From Zelonia costaricensis (taxonomy: Eukaryota; Euglenozoa; Kinetoplastea; Trypanosomatida; Trypanosomatidae), in NCBI GenBank assembly GCA_030849075.1, contig JASAOO010003537.1:1-64000 (forward strand): 64,000 bases of DNA, in the 5' to 3' direction. Made by a program: the position numbers and the translations under genes. The first letter of the stretch is position 1, and every line of letters starts with the position of its first letter. The notes under the pieces are model-generated. The model saw only the letters and a list, made by a program, of their open reading frames with translations, was not told where the DNA came from and made no database searches. Below, piece after piece: positions 29,302 to 40,400 of the stretch.

Positions 29302-29880
29302 CAAACGCAGAGGAGAGGCGATGCGGGTTCATGAGAAGAGGACCGTTCACATGTGCATGGCTGCACGAGGAGCAGGCGCGGAGACGCATCACACGCTCCC
29401 TCATCGCGAGACAGAGACAGAGAGAGAGTGACAAGCACGAGGCAGGCGCTAACGCACACCTCCGCTTCCACGCGGGCCCCCCCCGGCCCATCTCCACATC
29501 TCTTGCGCCCACGGTCACTCCGTTCTTTCCTTTCTTTTTTTTCCTCTCTTACCGTGACCACAGCGCCACAAGAACGCGGCTCTCTGAAAGTAGATGCAGT
29601 GCACGTGAAGGCTCCTTTTTTTTTGTCTCTTTTCCGCTGCCCAGTGTCTCGTCATTGGGGCACATTATGTCAGAGCAGCAGTGGCGGTGCGCGATGTCAG
29701 ACACCCATCGCTATCCCAGTCCTCCTTGTCCTGTCAACACCCCCATCCACCCCCAGACGGACGCTCGACGGAGTCGTCAAGAGACAAGCACCAGGCCACG
29801 GAGAAAGAGAAGGCGCAGGCCTGCGTCGCCCGAGCGCGCGCCATTTTCTGTTCCCCACCCCCTTTCCCTCCCCGCACGCC

Positions 29881-30957
29881 TCAGTCCGTGGGTAGCTCAT
29901 CCGGACCGTCGAGCACGAAGCGCGGGAGCTGCGCCAGCACCTGCCGCACACTCAGGCACAGCGGGTCGGCAGCCGCGGCACGTCGTGCGGCGTTGCTAGT
30001 GCTATGCGAGGGGGTCGGTCGGCAGTAGCCAATCATCGTTTCGGCGTCCTTGAACTTGCAGCAGTCGTGCTGGTAGAAGAAGTCGATGCGCTTCTTCTCG
30101 CCGCGGTTCATGATGCGGTAGCCGAGGTGGCGCCAGAACGGGATTGCCTGCACGTCGGCGGAGATCATGACGAACTCGAGCCCGACGGCGGCACACCACG
30201 CCAGCAGGGCCGCGTTGAGCAGCCGCCCAAAACCGTTCTTCTTGTAGCCCACACCGGTGGCGAACAAGGGCATCTCGGCGAACCGGATCGTCTCCTGCTG
30301 GTGCACCGACACCGTGACGGCGCACACGAGCTCTTGAGTGGCGAGGCAGCGGAGGTACCAGGAGTAGGAGCCGCTGACGCGCTTGCGGGTGCGGGTGGAG
30401 AAGGTGCTGGGCAGCGTGACGATGCGGTGCAGCTCGGGTGGGTCGGGGTGAAGGAACTGGGACGCGTACAGCTCAATCACCTCCGTGCGGGCCTCCTCGG
30501 TCTGCACGCAGCCGAACTGCAGGGCAAAGGGGCCGGGGCCGGTCAGCTTGGGAAAGTGCTCTTGTATGGTCGAGCGCAGCAAGCGCTGTGCGTGTGTGCG
30601 GCGCGGGGCGCTCGTGGACATGGCGGAGGAGGAGGCCGTCGGGCTCGCCATGAGCGTGGAGCCGCCGCTGTCGCCGCCCCCCGCACGGGCCACGAACGCA
30701 CCGGCAGAGCCGGTCAGCGCGATCGGTGAGGCAGCAGACCCCTCCGGGGTGGGGGACACCTGGTGGTCGTGAAAGAACATGAGCCGCTGCACAAAGAGTG
30801 GGTCGACGAAGGTGTGGGCGTACACCCTGGCAATCTCGCCCCGCTCCTCCCGCGTGGCGGCCCAGTACGCCTGCGCCAGCTCGTCGCGCTGCTCCGCATT
30901 AAGCTTGACCGTCGCATAGTACTTGAGGAGTGTTGCCCGCTCCTCCTCCGACAGCAT
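29881..30957 (-). CDS. GNAT-family N-acetyltransferase-like protein
   Basis: A 358-residue protein with a central GNAT fold, the acyltransferase family that moves the acetyl group from acetyl-CoA to an amine. The core lies at about residues 190-290. The strand FAEMPLFATGVGY is followed by the CoA-pyrophosphate loop KNGFGRLL (near residue 236, the Q/RxxGxG/A position), then a helix, the strand EFVMISADVQ and AIPFWRHLGYRI. The AEMP strand plus loop layout resembles the GNAT part of plant IDM1-type proteins, so a protein substrate is possible but not shown. A Ser/Ala/Gly-rich linker (about 70-125) separates a helical N-terminal segment. The open frame begins at a TTG at 30990. The first ATG is at 30957 and is used here. 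Confidence 0.82.
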   Translation of the reverse strand: MLSEEERATLLKYYATVKLNAEQRDELAQAYWAATREERGEIARVYAHTFVDPLFVQRLMFFHDHQVSPTPEGSAASPIALTGSAGAFVARAGGGDSGGSTLMASPTASSSAMSTSAPRRTHAQRLLRSTIQEHFPKLTGPGPFALQFGCVQTEEARTEVIELYASQFLHPDPPELHRIVTLPSTFSTRTRKRVSGSYSWYLRCLATQELVCAVTVSVHQQETIRFAEMPLFATGVGYKKNGFGRLLNAALLAWCAAVGLEFVMISADVQAIPFWRHLGYRIMNRGEKKRIDFFYQHDCCKFKDAETMIGYCRPTPSHSTSNAARRAAAADPLCLSVRQVLAQLPRFVLDGPDELPTD

Positions 30958-31989
30958 TCGCGCGGGAGCCGAAGGGAGTGGGGGGTGCAAGTAGCGAGTG
31001 AGGGGGGGGTGTTTTATGAGAAGGGGTAGAGGGTCCTCCTCTATGTCATAAGCAATGCGGCGATGTTAGGGTCGCCGAAAGGGGGTGTTATGCGGCGGAT
31101 GTCGACGCTTCGAGATGCCGTACGCTGCAGACGGCGAGGCGCGCACAGTGCAGTCGACCGCGTAAACTGCCTGTGTTGTTTTCTTTTTTTTGTTGTTGTC
31201 GTTTGTTCGGTCTGTGCGCTTAGAAGTCGAAAACGTGGAGCGGGTATCAGAAGGGACGCGCGACGGTGCCCGATGAGGAAGATCTGGTCACAGCAGTGGG
31301 GAGGGGGCGGTGAAGCCGCGCCTCTTCATTTTTCGTCTCGTCTGTCATCGCCACGAGCTGCGGCACCGCGCCGGAGAGTGGCGCACGAACAAGTGCGGCA
31401 GTAGCGGCGCATCTGCGTAGTGCCAGCGGCAGACGAGCAAGTTGCCGCCCGAACAATAACAAGCGAACAGCGTCACCAAGCAGTCAGTTTTTTTTTTTTT
31501 AATTAGGGCCGCCCCTGCGCTGTCAGGACAGAGTGGCGCATAATGTGACATGGGGGGAGGGAGAGGCGGATGCGCGAGTGGTTGCGCCCACAGCGTCCAC
31601 GAGCAAAACGAAGACGAGCGCCCATTGCAGTCGAGCAGAAGGGGGGGAAGAGGGGGAGGCTGAGACTTCACACAGCGCTGGAGCTCCACCACGGCAACGA
31701 CAAGGCGGGGGGAGGAAGTGAAGATTGAGAAACTCGTGCCTTTGTCCTCGCAGTTGGGACGCGAGAGGCACATGTGCCCTTCCATCAGTGGTGCCTCTCA
31801 CCCCCCCCCCTCTCTCCCTCCTCACTCTCTCGCTTCCACCTGCTCCACCGTCTCTGCCTGCCACGCATCCTCCCCTCGCATCTCCTGCCTTCCTCTCTCG
31901 CTCGCCCCACCCCATCCCGGCGACTTCATCGAGCATAGCAGCAGTGTACCCTCGTTGCTCGTAATCCCACACAGCTACGTGTGTCCACC
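30958..31989. other. Intergenic: acetyltransferase leader and DENN-gene 3' UTR
   Basis: About 1 kb with no supported gene. It contains T runs near 31183-31190 and 31489-31500 on the plus strand (A runs in the transcript) and a C-rich run at about 31801-31810. Confidence 0.6.
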
Positions 31990-34900
31990 TCACAACCGCA
32001 GCTCACCAATCTTCAGCATGAACTGCTCGCGGTGCGGCTGCTGCAGCACCACCGCCATGCTGGCCAGCACCGCTGTCGCAGAGGTAACGAAGAGGACGTC
32101 AGGATCGACCGACTCGCTCAGCTCTCGCTGGATCGTGCCGAGGAGGTTGATGAGGAGGTCGATGCGCTCCGTCTCGGACGGCACGCGCGACACCCACTCG
32201 TCCACCTGGAAGTCGTCCATCTGCCGGCGCAGACTCTCCTCGACGAGCTGACGGACATACGCCTTGAAGAGACAGCCGTTGGCGAAGCGCTCGTACACGG
32301 TCTTGTACGTCTTGTACGAGTGCAGCTGCGTCCACATCGTTGGCGCCGTCTCGCGGTGCCGGTGCGCAAAGTCGTCCAGGAAGCTGGCGGGCGAGAGCAG
32401 GGCCTCGCTTAGGGCGCGGTCGCACAAGTGAAAGGCCGTGTACGGCGCCGTCACCCTCTGGTACCACACCGCCACCGGTGTCAGAAACTCCGACGTGAGG
32501 GACGTGAAGAACTTGCGTACCATGTCGTCCGCCACGGAGAAGCGGGAGCAGGACGTGATGCCATTCGTCACGGCTGCAGGGTCTGCGTGGTGCTGCGTCT
32601 GCTGCTGTTGCTGCGACGGGGTCGCCGCCTGCTGCCGGCCTGCTGAGGCGAAGGATGAGGTCGCCGCGGACGTGAAGGAGGCGCTGCCGTTCGCGCCAGT
32701 GGTGGGCGACGAGGCGTTACGCGGAATGCCGTGCCAACGCGTGAGACTCAGCGAGACGGACGTGCGCTGGGCATCGGCGTCGAGCAGCGACACCATCTCC
32801 AGCCGCTTGAGCAGCATCCTCGTCTGCTCCTCGTGGTTCAGCAAGAAGTGCACCGAGGAGTCGAAGTAGTTGTGCAGACGCTGCTGCAGGCTGGCCCGCG
32901 ACGTGTCCTGGTGCGCGCCGCCGCGCTTGCGGTGGTCCGCGGCGCGCACCGACTCCACCGTCGTCTTGTAGTGCTCCGCCGTGAAGAGGTTCACCCCGGA
33001 GGCTGCGGGGGGCGAGATCGTCAGCGGTGTCGACGCGGGTCGCACCGCCGCCGTGGTGCAGTTATCAGTGCTGCCCGCGCGCTCGCGAAGGGCCGGGTCT
33101 AGGCGGTTCGCCGGGATCGGCCCGTCCGTCGCGCGCAGGCCCGAGGCCGACGGCGACGGCAGCGAGGATGTGCCGGCGGTACTGGCTAGCATGGACGAGT
33201 TATCGTCGTCTGCCGCGCCCTTATGCGCCGCCTGCGATGGCGGCGGCGGCGTTGGCGCGGCGTGGTGGGCGGAGGGGCACGAGTCGCAGTGCGATGCCGC
33301 CGAGCGGGAGGTCGAGGAGGTCGACGACGACTCGAGGTCGTACGTCGCGTGCGGGTCTGTCATGTAGGACGTGGATGCGGAGACGGGGAGCTTGCGGACG
33401 CCCATGTCGGCGGCCAGATTGACACCGCCGCCGTTGAAGCTGCCGCAGCGCCCGCTGAGGCTGCTGGGGCTCGTCGGCACCACCGTCACCGGCGCGGTCA
33501 GAGTCATGCCGTAGTGCGCCGTAGCCGCGGCCGCCCCGCTCCCGTGCGACGCGGTAGAGGAGGTGCTGTGCGGGGCTGCCGACAGCGGGGCAAGGGGCCC
33601 AGTCAGGGTGAACCCATGCGCGCTGTGCTGCGCCGACGCCGTGGCGGCGGAGGGCTGGAGCAGCGAGGTGGCGCGGAGCTCCTCGAGGAGCACGACACGC
33701 GGCATTGACGCGACCGCGGGCAAAGCTGCGCTGCATCCTAATGCCGCCGTGCGAGGAGGCGAGAGGGTCGCGGCGGACGCGGACGCGGACGGCGGTGGCG
33801 GTGGCGATGTGTGCCACCCTCCCCCGTTGGCGCTCGCCACCGGGGAGGCGATGGAGCCGTTTGCGGTCGTGTTGCGGTCCATAACGACCATGAGGCTGGG
33901 CCAGCCGCTGAAGCTGCGCAGCAGGAAGGGGTTCGTGCCGGCCACGACGATGCCCTCGTTGTGCGGGAAGGCGAGCACCTTGCCCATGCGACTCAGCCGC
34001 GAGAAGTCCTCGTTCTGCACCGTGAAGTACGACCGCAGCGTCCCGTTGAACTCGATGGGCAGTACCAGCGACGCGATGCTGAAGGCCGCGGCGGACGCCA
34101 TGCACGGCGTGTTGCTGAGAATGAAGAGCGGCTCGTGGCGTATGAGAAGCTCCCAGACGTACGTGAGGTGGTGCAGCTGCTCCCCGAGGAGGCTGAAGAG
34201 AGGGAGGACGTCGTTGCCAAGCGTGCTGCCGCGGTACCGTGCCGCTGCCCCGCCGCTGGTCGTCTCCATGAACTCGACCCGGTCGTCCACCGACATCGCG
34301 CCACGCCCCGAGGCGCCGCTGCTGCGGGTCGCACGACTGAGCTGCCGCTGCGAGTGGGCCGGGGTGATGAAGATGAGGGCCTGCTGCAGCAGGGTGACGC
34401 TGTAGCGCACCTGCGGGTGCGGCGAGGGCCACATGGCCAGCTCCGCCACGGTGTCGGCCAGCACCTGCGCCTGCGTGTAGTGCTCGCTCGTGTAGGACTG
34501 ATCCACCTCAAAGTAGGTGTCCGGCACGGGACTCAGCACACTCGAGATCGGCACCTTGCCTGTGTCGGGTGAGAGTGGGCAGCACTGGCAGAAGCGCGGC
34601 GCCACGACGCGGAGAATGAGCTCGTGCACGTTGTAGTACGGCAGGTGCGAGAGCAGCACCACCACCTGCTGCACGTAGCGGCGCGGCACGTTGGGGTCGT
34701 GCTTCTGTCGGTAGAACGCCGCCCCGTAGAGCTCCGGCATCGTGTTCGCCGTCGTCGGGGGTGCGACCGTCTGCGAGAAGCTCTGCGCTGCTGCCGTGGT
34801 GCAATCTGGCATCGTGAAGTAGAAGATGAAGTTGTACCCGCAGTCGGGGTTGCAGTCGGGGAAGGCGCAGTGCAGCAGCTTCATCTTGCCCTCCTCCGTG

Positions 34901-35073
34901 ATGGCATCCGGTGGGACGACGGTTTCGATCTTCGGCCCGATGTCGAGGTCAAAGCGGATCGACACGAGGCAGTCGACCCACGCCGACGTCGGCGAGCTTG
35001 ACAACACCGACGCCGCCGCCACGGCCACCGGCTCCGCGCGAGCGGCGGCAGACGACGTGAGCGTCGACTCCAT
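31990..35073 (-). CDS. DENN-domain protein, DENND6-like Rab guanine nucleotide exchange factor
   Basis: A 1027-residue protein whose two ends match the DENND6 (FAM116) family, GEFs that activate Rab GTPases (Rab14 in animals) on endosomal and Golgi membranes. The N-terminal part (about residues 30-395) starts with WVDCLVSIRFDLDIGPKIE and contains YFTMPD, VVLLSHLPYYNVH, the LHHLTYVWELLIRHEPLFIL helix and VAGTNPFLLRSFSGWP, all in DENND6 order. The C-terminal part (about 735-1027) carries LTSEFLTPVAVWY, FLDDFAHRH and IDLLINLLGTIQ, again in order. Between them lies a 340-residue Ser/Thr/Ala/Pro-rich insertion that looks disordered. Animal DENND6 is about 600 residues. The ATG is the first after a CT-repeat tract and AG at 35256-35257. 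The frame upstream to 35313 is leader. The Rab partner in this organism is unknown. Confidence 0.85.
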   Translation of the reverse strand: MESTLTSSAAARAEPVAVAAASVLSSSPTSAWVDCLVSIRFDLDIGPKIETVVPPDAITEEGKMKLLHCAFPDCNPDCGYNFIFYFTMPDCTTAAAQSFSQTVAPPTTANTMPELYGAAFYRQKHDPNVPRRYVQQVVVLLSHLPYYNVHELILRVVAPRFCQCCPLSPDTGKVPISSVLSPVPDTYFEVDQSYTSEHYTQAQVLADTVAELAMWPSPHPQVRYSVTLLQQALIFITPAHSQRQLSRATRSSGASGRGAMSVDDRVEFMETTSGGAAARYRGSTLGNDVLPLFSLLGEQLHHLTYVWELLIRHEPLFILSNTPCMASAAAFSIASLVLPIEFNGTLRSYFTVQNEDFSRLSRMGKVLAFPHNEGIVVAGTNPFLLRSFSGWPSLMVVMDRNTTANGSIASPVASANGGGWHTSPPPPPSASASAATLSPPRTAALGCSAALPAVASMPRVVLLEELRATSLLQPSAATASAQHSAHGFTLTGPLAPLSAAPHSTSSTASHGSGAAAATAHYGMTLTAPVTVVPTSPSSLSGRCGSFNGGGVNLAADMGVRKLPVSASTSYMTDPHATYDLESSSTSSTSRSAASHCDSCPSAHHAAPTPPPPSQAAHKGAADDDNSSMLASTAGTSSLPSPSASGLRATDGPIPANRLDPALRERAGSTDNCTTAAVRPASTPLTISPPAASGVNLFTAEHYKTTVESVRAADHRKRGGAHQDTSRASLQQRLHNYFDSSVHFLLNHEEQTRMLLKRLEMVSLLDADAQRTSVSLSLTRWHGIPRNASSPTTGANGSASFTSAATSSFASAGRQQAATPSQQQQQTQHHADPAAVTNGITSCSRFSVADDMVRKFFTSLTSEFLTPVAVWYQRVTAPYTAFHLCDRALSEALLSPASFLDDFAHRHRETAPTMWTQLHSYKTYKTVYERFANGCLFKAYVRQLVEESLRRQMDDFQVDEWVSRVPSETERIDLLINLLGTIQRELSESVDPDVLFVTSATAVLASMAVVLQQPHREQFMLKIGELRL

Positions 35074-37411
35074 ACTGCCTCGCCAACACCGCGACGAGAC
35101 GACGGGGACTCGCGGAGACAAGCGACGATGCAAACCGGCAGAGCGAAACAAGCGCGAGCACGCTTGAGTGCACACACAAAAACGCACACACACACTTACG
35201 CAAACACCCCAAGAGCTGGCGCGCAAGTCGGCACGCAAACGCAAAAACAACACAGCTCGCGTGCGAGAGAGAGAGAGACAGAAACAGACGCACTCACAGA
35301 AGACAAGAACCAAGGGGCGAGCAGCGAGACCAGCGAGAGAGCGGAGGGAAGGCGGAAAGGGAGCTCGTGATGACGGGTGTTACGACAGCTCACAACGGCG
35401 ACGCGCTCAAGGAAGTAGACGAAAACAAAATAAAAAAGAGAGCTGAACTCGACGCAAAGCAGACGCAAACGAGCCGGAGAGGGTGGGAGACAAAGAAAAG
35501 CGATCGCCGCAGCGGCTTTGAAGCACGAATGACAAACCAGAAAAAGAGAAACACAAAAGACCGGGAAAACGGTCTTGCGCAGGCACGCCGGGGGAGGGGG
35601 GAGGAGCTTGAGGTGGGTCTACTCGCTGAATGTGTACGTGCGTGTATGTGTGAATGTGTGTGTGTGTGTGTGATTTGCTCGTAGGAGGAGGTTAAAGACA
35701 GCGAGTAGCAACTCAGAGAACGGCGAAGAGTGAGGGGGAGACAAGGAAGGTGCAACGAGAAAGCAGAGGGTAGAACGTGGACGTATGTACTTTTTTTCTT
35801 TGCGTGCGTTTGTCTGTTGGGGATCGGCGTCACAACAGCTGCTGAGCGAGGAGAAAAGAAGGGGGAGGGGACGATGAGCGGCTGCGAAAGAAGCGCAGAG
35901 GCAGCGCGGGAAGGAAGAAGCGGGGAGGGAGGGGAAGGGTGTGTGTGTGTGTGTGGAGAATGCGTTTGGTCCACGACGCGGAGCAGGGACCGACGTTCGA
36001 GTGTATACGAGCGTGCGAGACGCTGCGAAACCGGGGGGTGGAGGTGGAAATAGAGAGAGGATGCGGGCCGGTGGGCACTGGGTGACGTCCCCGCGTGTAC
36101 ACGGCTGAGCCCGCGCCCTTCTCCTTGACGTCCTTGCAGGCGAAGGGGAGAAACGAGCTTTGGTGGTGCGGAGCGTGGAGGTGCTGTGTGCCACGTCACT
36201 CGTGCGGTCAGGCCGCCAACAAGACAACAAGTGCAAGAGGTCCCGCGGAGAAATAAACAGCGTGTCGGCGCGCACGAGGAAAAATGTGTTCAGGCCTCCT
36301 GGGAAGTCGTGCGGTGGGGACGGAGGCGGAAGGCACGCGCACTTCTCCACGTGAGCCGCACCGTGGCGCTGCCCTGCAACCGTGCGAGGGTGCCGTCACT
36401 TCGTATCGAAGGCGCTCCCTCGTCACCCACAAGCACCGCAGCGCCGTCGTCGACGCCGTAGATGGGAAGGAAGGGAAAGACGCGGCAGGTGTGCGCTTCG
36501 CCAGTCCCGTCTTCTTTTTTTTTTGTGACTTCTCTCTTCTTTGCTATTCTCCCCGGAGCTGGGGTGTTGGTGTGCGTGTGCGTGTGCACACAACTCTTAT
36601 TTACGGCGGGCGTTGAAGAGAGAACCACGCATTCGCGTCCCCGCGGGGAGAGGGGAGGGTGAGGAGCGCGCAAGGAGTGTGTACACGCCGAGACGAACGT
36701 GGAGGAGTGACACGAGAAAGGTAGGGAAAGGCATACGTGCGAGTGCGCGCGGCAGTGGGGCGGGGAAGGGAAAAGGTGGAGCTCCTCAGCGGATGATACA
36801 CATCGGTGGAGCGACTGCACGTCACGTCTTCGGCACCTCGCACACCCTACACGACCACCTACATCGTTGTCACAGCCCCATTGCGAAGGCACTGCTGCTC
36901 GAGTCCGCTGCAGCTGTCACCGAAGAGGGACGGTAAGGAAGAGGCGAAGACGCCAGAGGCAGCGGTGCGCAGACAGACAGGTGCGCCTGTCGCAAGTCGA
37001 GCGCACGCACCTGGGCGAGGTGGCGCCTTCCCCTTGTGTGCGTGTGTGTGTTTGGTTTTTTTATTATTTTGGCGCAAAGAGCAACGGCTTCAGCGGTCCT
37101 CTAGACACATCCGCAACCAACGCCGCCGCATCACATAAGAGAGCTTCCGCAGTCGGTGCCCCGATGGTGGCGGCGGCACTGCACCTTGGGTACACATACA
37201 CACTCACCCAAGCACACACAAACACACAAAAAAAAACACAAAAGGGCTCCGCTTACCCGAGTCTCTTCGCCCTTCAGGGACCGCCGCGGGTGCAAAAGCT
37301 AGAGACGCACACACACACACGACAAGCACGCCGAGACGACGCCCACTCCCCCACCCATCCCCGTTTCTCCGTCCCCGCCTAGCCTGGTCCGCTACGCCGA
37401 GCCGGGTTGTC
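35074..37411. other. Intergenic: DENN-gene leader and 3' UTR of the 2192-residue gene
   Basis: About 2.3 kb with no supported gene. It is purine-rich on the plus strand at about 35330-36060, with short GT runs at 35655-35670 and 35940-35952 and AC runs near 37195-37235 and 37308-37322. Frames on the minus strand through this DNA have only Ser/Pro/Leu/Arg-rich composition. Confidence 0.55.
35256..35300 (-). promoter_or_regulatory. Probable trans-splice acceptor for the DENN-domain gene
   Basis: On the minus strand a T/C tract including a CT repeat (complement of about 35265-35300) is followed by GCGAG, with the AG at 35256-35257. There is no ATG between it and the start at 35073. Later AG dinucleotides are possible alternatives. 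Confidence 0.45.
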
Positions 37412-40400
37412 TCACTCAAGGTGAGGCAAGAGGTTGCCGCGAGAGTCGCGCGCGGCGAACATCGACCCTGAGAATCCGGCCGCCATGATGGACGACGTTG
37501 TCCCGCCAAAGCGGCTGCCCGAGTTACGCATGCCACACGAGCTGTACTGCACCCCGGAGGAGCGGAAGAGGCGGTTCGCCGCGGTCGTGCTGCTGCCGCC
37601 GCCGCCCGCGCTCCGCCCACCTCCACCGCCGCCCGGGCCGTGGCGCAGCGAGAAAGCACCGGCAAATGTGCTGCTACCCAGAAACTCCAGCGGCGCACTC
37701 AGCCGCGACTCACCTGCCATCGAGGAGCTGCCCAGCGACGTGCTCGTGAGGTGGCCCAGCATGCCCGTGTTGCTCTGCGACGCCGCGGCCGCGTACTGCG
37801 CGAGGCGGCTGTGCCCCACCACGCTGCGCTGCAGAATGGAGGCACGGTCGGCCGTCGAGAAGCCCAGGGTAGGGGGCTCGTCGATGGTGTTGGTTGTGGC
37901 CGTCATGGCGGTGCAGCTCCGCTCCCGCCAGTGCCGCTCGAGACTGCGGCTGGCGTCGCGACTGGCGCCGTGCCGTGTGGGTGTAGAGTGGCAGGCTCTG
38001 TCGATCAGCAGGCTCTCGCTAGTGTCGCTGCTCCGCTTCGAGCCGGTGAGGGAGCCGAGTAGAGGCCGCGCGCTGCTCGCCGTGCTGCGGTTTCCGCCGA
38101 TGGGTGGGCGCGGGCAGCCGGCGGCGGTCACGGTGAAGAGCCGTGAGGCGGTGCCGGAGCTGCTCGTCGCCGTCATGGTCGTCGTCGTCGTCGTCCCGCT
38201 GCTCGCCGCTGGTGCGGCTGGGATGCTGTGCGCCAGGGGAAAGGCAAAGCTCGGACTCGGCGACGGCGCCAGCACGCATTTCTCAGGTGCTTCCACAACG
38301 GCAGCGGCTCCGGTGTCGCCGGTGGTCAGGGTTGACTGCCGCTGCATCACGGCCCACTCGAGGTAGATGTTTGCCTTTGGGGTTGGGCTGTCGTCGTCGT
38401 ACAACTTCCCGAGCTCGGCCGCTCCCGCCGGGATGAAGAGCCCGTTCACCTCACCAGCAGACGCCGAGGTCGGCGCCGCGGTCTCGTCACCAGTGGCAGC
38501 GGCGGCGGCGGCGGTGCCGCTGGACGGTGGCGTGGCCGGCGCGTGCCCCGCGCGTTGCGCGGCGTCGAACGGGCTCAGCGAGGAGAACGGCGGCGGCGTC
38601 GTGGACTGCGACGAGGTCGCCACAGAGCTCGCCGCGCGCAGCGAGACGGCGAGTAGGCCGAGCGGCGCTGCATCCTCTTCCGTGGTGCACGTGGCCGTCG
38701 ACGGCCCTTCCGCGAAGCTAAGGCAGAGCTGGCCGACGGAGTTCTGCAGCGGCAGGAGGTGCACGAGGTTGCAGGGGGTACGCGGAACGGCCGTGGCGCC
38801 GCGCGGGCTCGAGGCGCGCCAAGTAGGCGCGTGCGCCTCCGCGGGTACATTCGCGTTGGCCGCCGCGGGTACATTCGCGTTGGCCGCCGCGGGTACATTC
38901 GCGTTGGCCGCCGCGCCCCCTCCAGCGGCAGAAAGGGTGCCGCGCAGGCCCCCCGTCGCAGAGGACACGTTGGCGCTGACGATGGCTTGGGCCAAGTGGT
39001 CGGCGCAGCTGGATAGCGGTCCGTGCCCCCCTTGCACCCCGGCCGCCCCGGCCGCCGTCACGCGGCTGTGCACGGACTCGGCAGGGCGGGCCGTCGAGGT
39101 GGAAAGCTCGTGGCCAGAGCGCGACGAGGTGCTGTGGCTGAGTGTCGCAAAGACCGCCGCGCCGTCGTCGGGGTGCCGCTCATCCGCGTCTAAAGTCTCA
39201 CGCGACCCACAGGACGCAGGCAAGCGCAGCGAAGCCACGTTAGACAGCTGCTGCTGCTGCTGCTGCTGCTGCTGCACCGTCACGAACGGCGGTCGCGAGA
39301 CGATGATCGGCGCAGCAGCGAAATGCCCGGGCGCCGGCACTGCTACCTGCTCTGGCGCTAAGCGGTCTGGCGCGCTGCAAGCACGGTTGTTGGCGATGCC
39401 ACCGACTGGAGTGAGGAGCGTCAGCGTCGACTGCGGGATCAGCGCGCTGCCGCCGAGGGCGACACCCGACTTCCTCGGCGCTTGCATCGCCACCGCCTCA
39501 AGACCGTTGTCCGTGTGCGCCACAAACGGCTGGAAAAGGGACATCGCAGGCTGCGGTGCAGGCGCCAGAACGTCACCACTGAGCAGCTCATCGTCCGCTG
39601 CCACCTCCCCCAGGCAGCAGTGGATTTGAGCGCTGATGTCCCTGAGAAGCGCCTCGCACACCATCGCCTCCCGTCGCTCCGCCTGGCGGGTTGCCGGGGC
39701 CGGCGGCGGCCCGTCCGGGCCGCTCGCGACACCACGCGAGGCGCACAGCACCTCGAGACGCTGCGACACGCCGCGGTGCTGCGCGTACAGCTCCCGCAGC
39801 TCTGCCATTACCCACGCGCGGTGACTCACCCAGGAGCACTGCGTCAGCGGAGCCGTCGTAGCCGTGGCGGTGGAGGTGGACGCTGTCGTCACGGTGTAGT
39901 CGGTGGCCTCGTACGACGACACGGGCGGCGAGTGCAGCGCGAGAGTCGAGGCCGCGGCCGAGACGCAGGCAGGCAGAGCGTCCACCGTCCCGCCCCTGCT
40001 CGCGCGACATGCCGTGCCCCTCGGTGACGCGGCAGCAACAGCGGCGTCGGCACGCACCTCGCGTGCAGGCGGCCGCGTCGGCCTCAGTGGCACGCTCGAC
40101 GGCGGCACTGTGCGGTGGGCCGGCGGACGTGGTTGGTTGCGTGGGACCGGCGGCGACGGCGCGGCGGGCGCAGAGGTCGCCTCGTTGCGTCGAGCCGCGC
40201 GTGGCGGGCGCGTTCGCCGCTGTGGCCGCGGCGGCGCGGTGGTGTGTGCGGCGAACAGGACTGCTCGCGACTCCTGGACGGCAGCGCTGAGCGTGAAGAG
40301 TGCCGAGGTGCTGCCTGACTGCGAGTGCACCGACGACGGCCTGCGCGACGACTGCATCCTCGCCACCACCACGCCGCGCCCCCGTGGGCTCGCGACCCGC

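Larger units (their letters stand above)
28330..29880. other. Intergenic: J-protein leader and acetyltransferase 3' UTR
   Basis: About 1.55 kb with no supported gene. It contains the J-protein splice signal, a plus-strand T run at about 28592-28603, a G/GA-rich block at 28680-28800, a TG microsatellite at 29275-29301 and T runs near 29065-29075 and 29525-29545. Confidence 0.6.

Noticed and set aside
31070..31078. A single TTAGGG hexamer
   Set aside because: One isolated copy in intergenic DNA is expected by chance; there is no tandem telomeric array.
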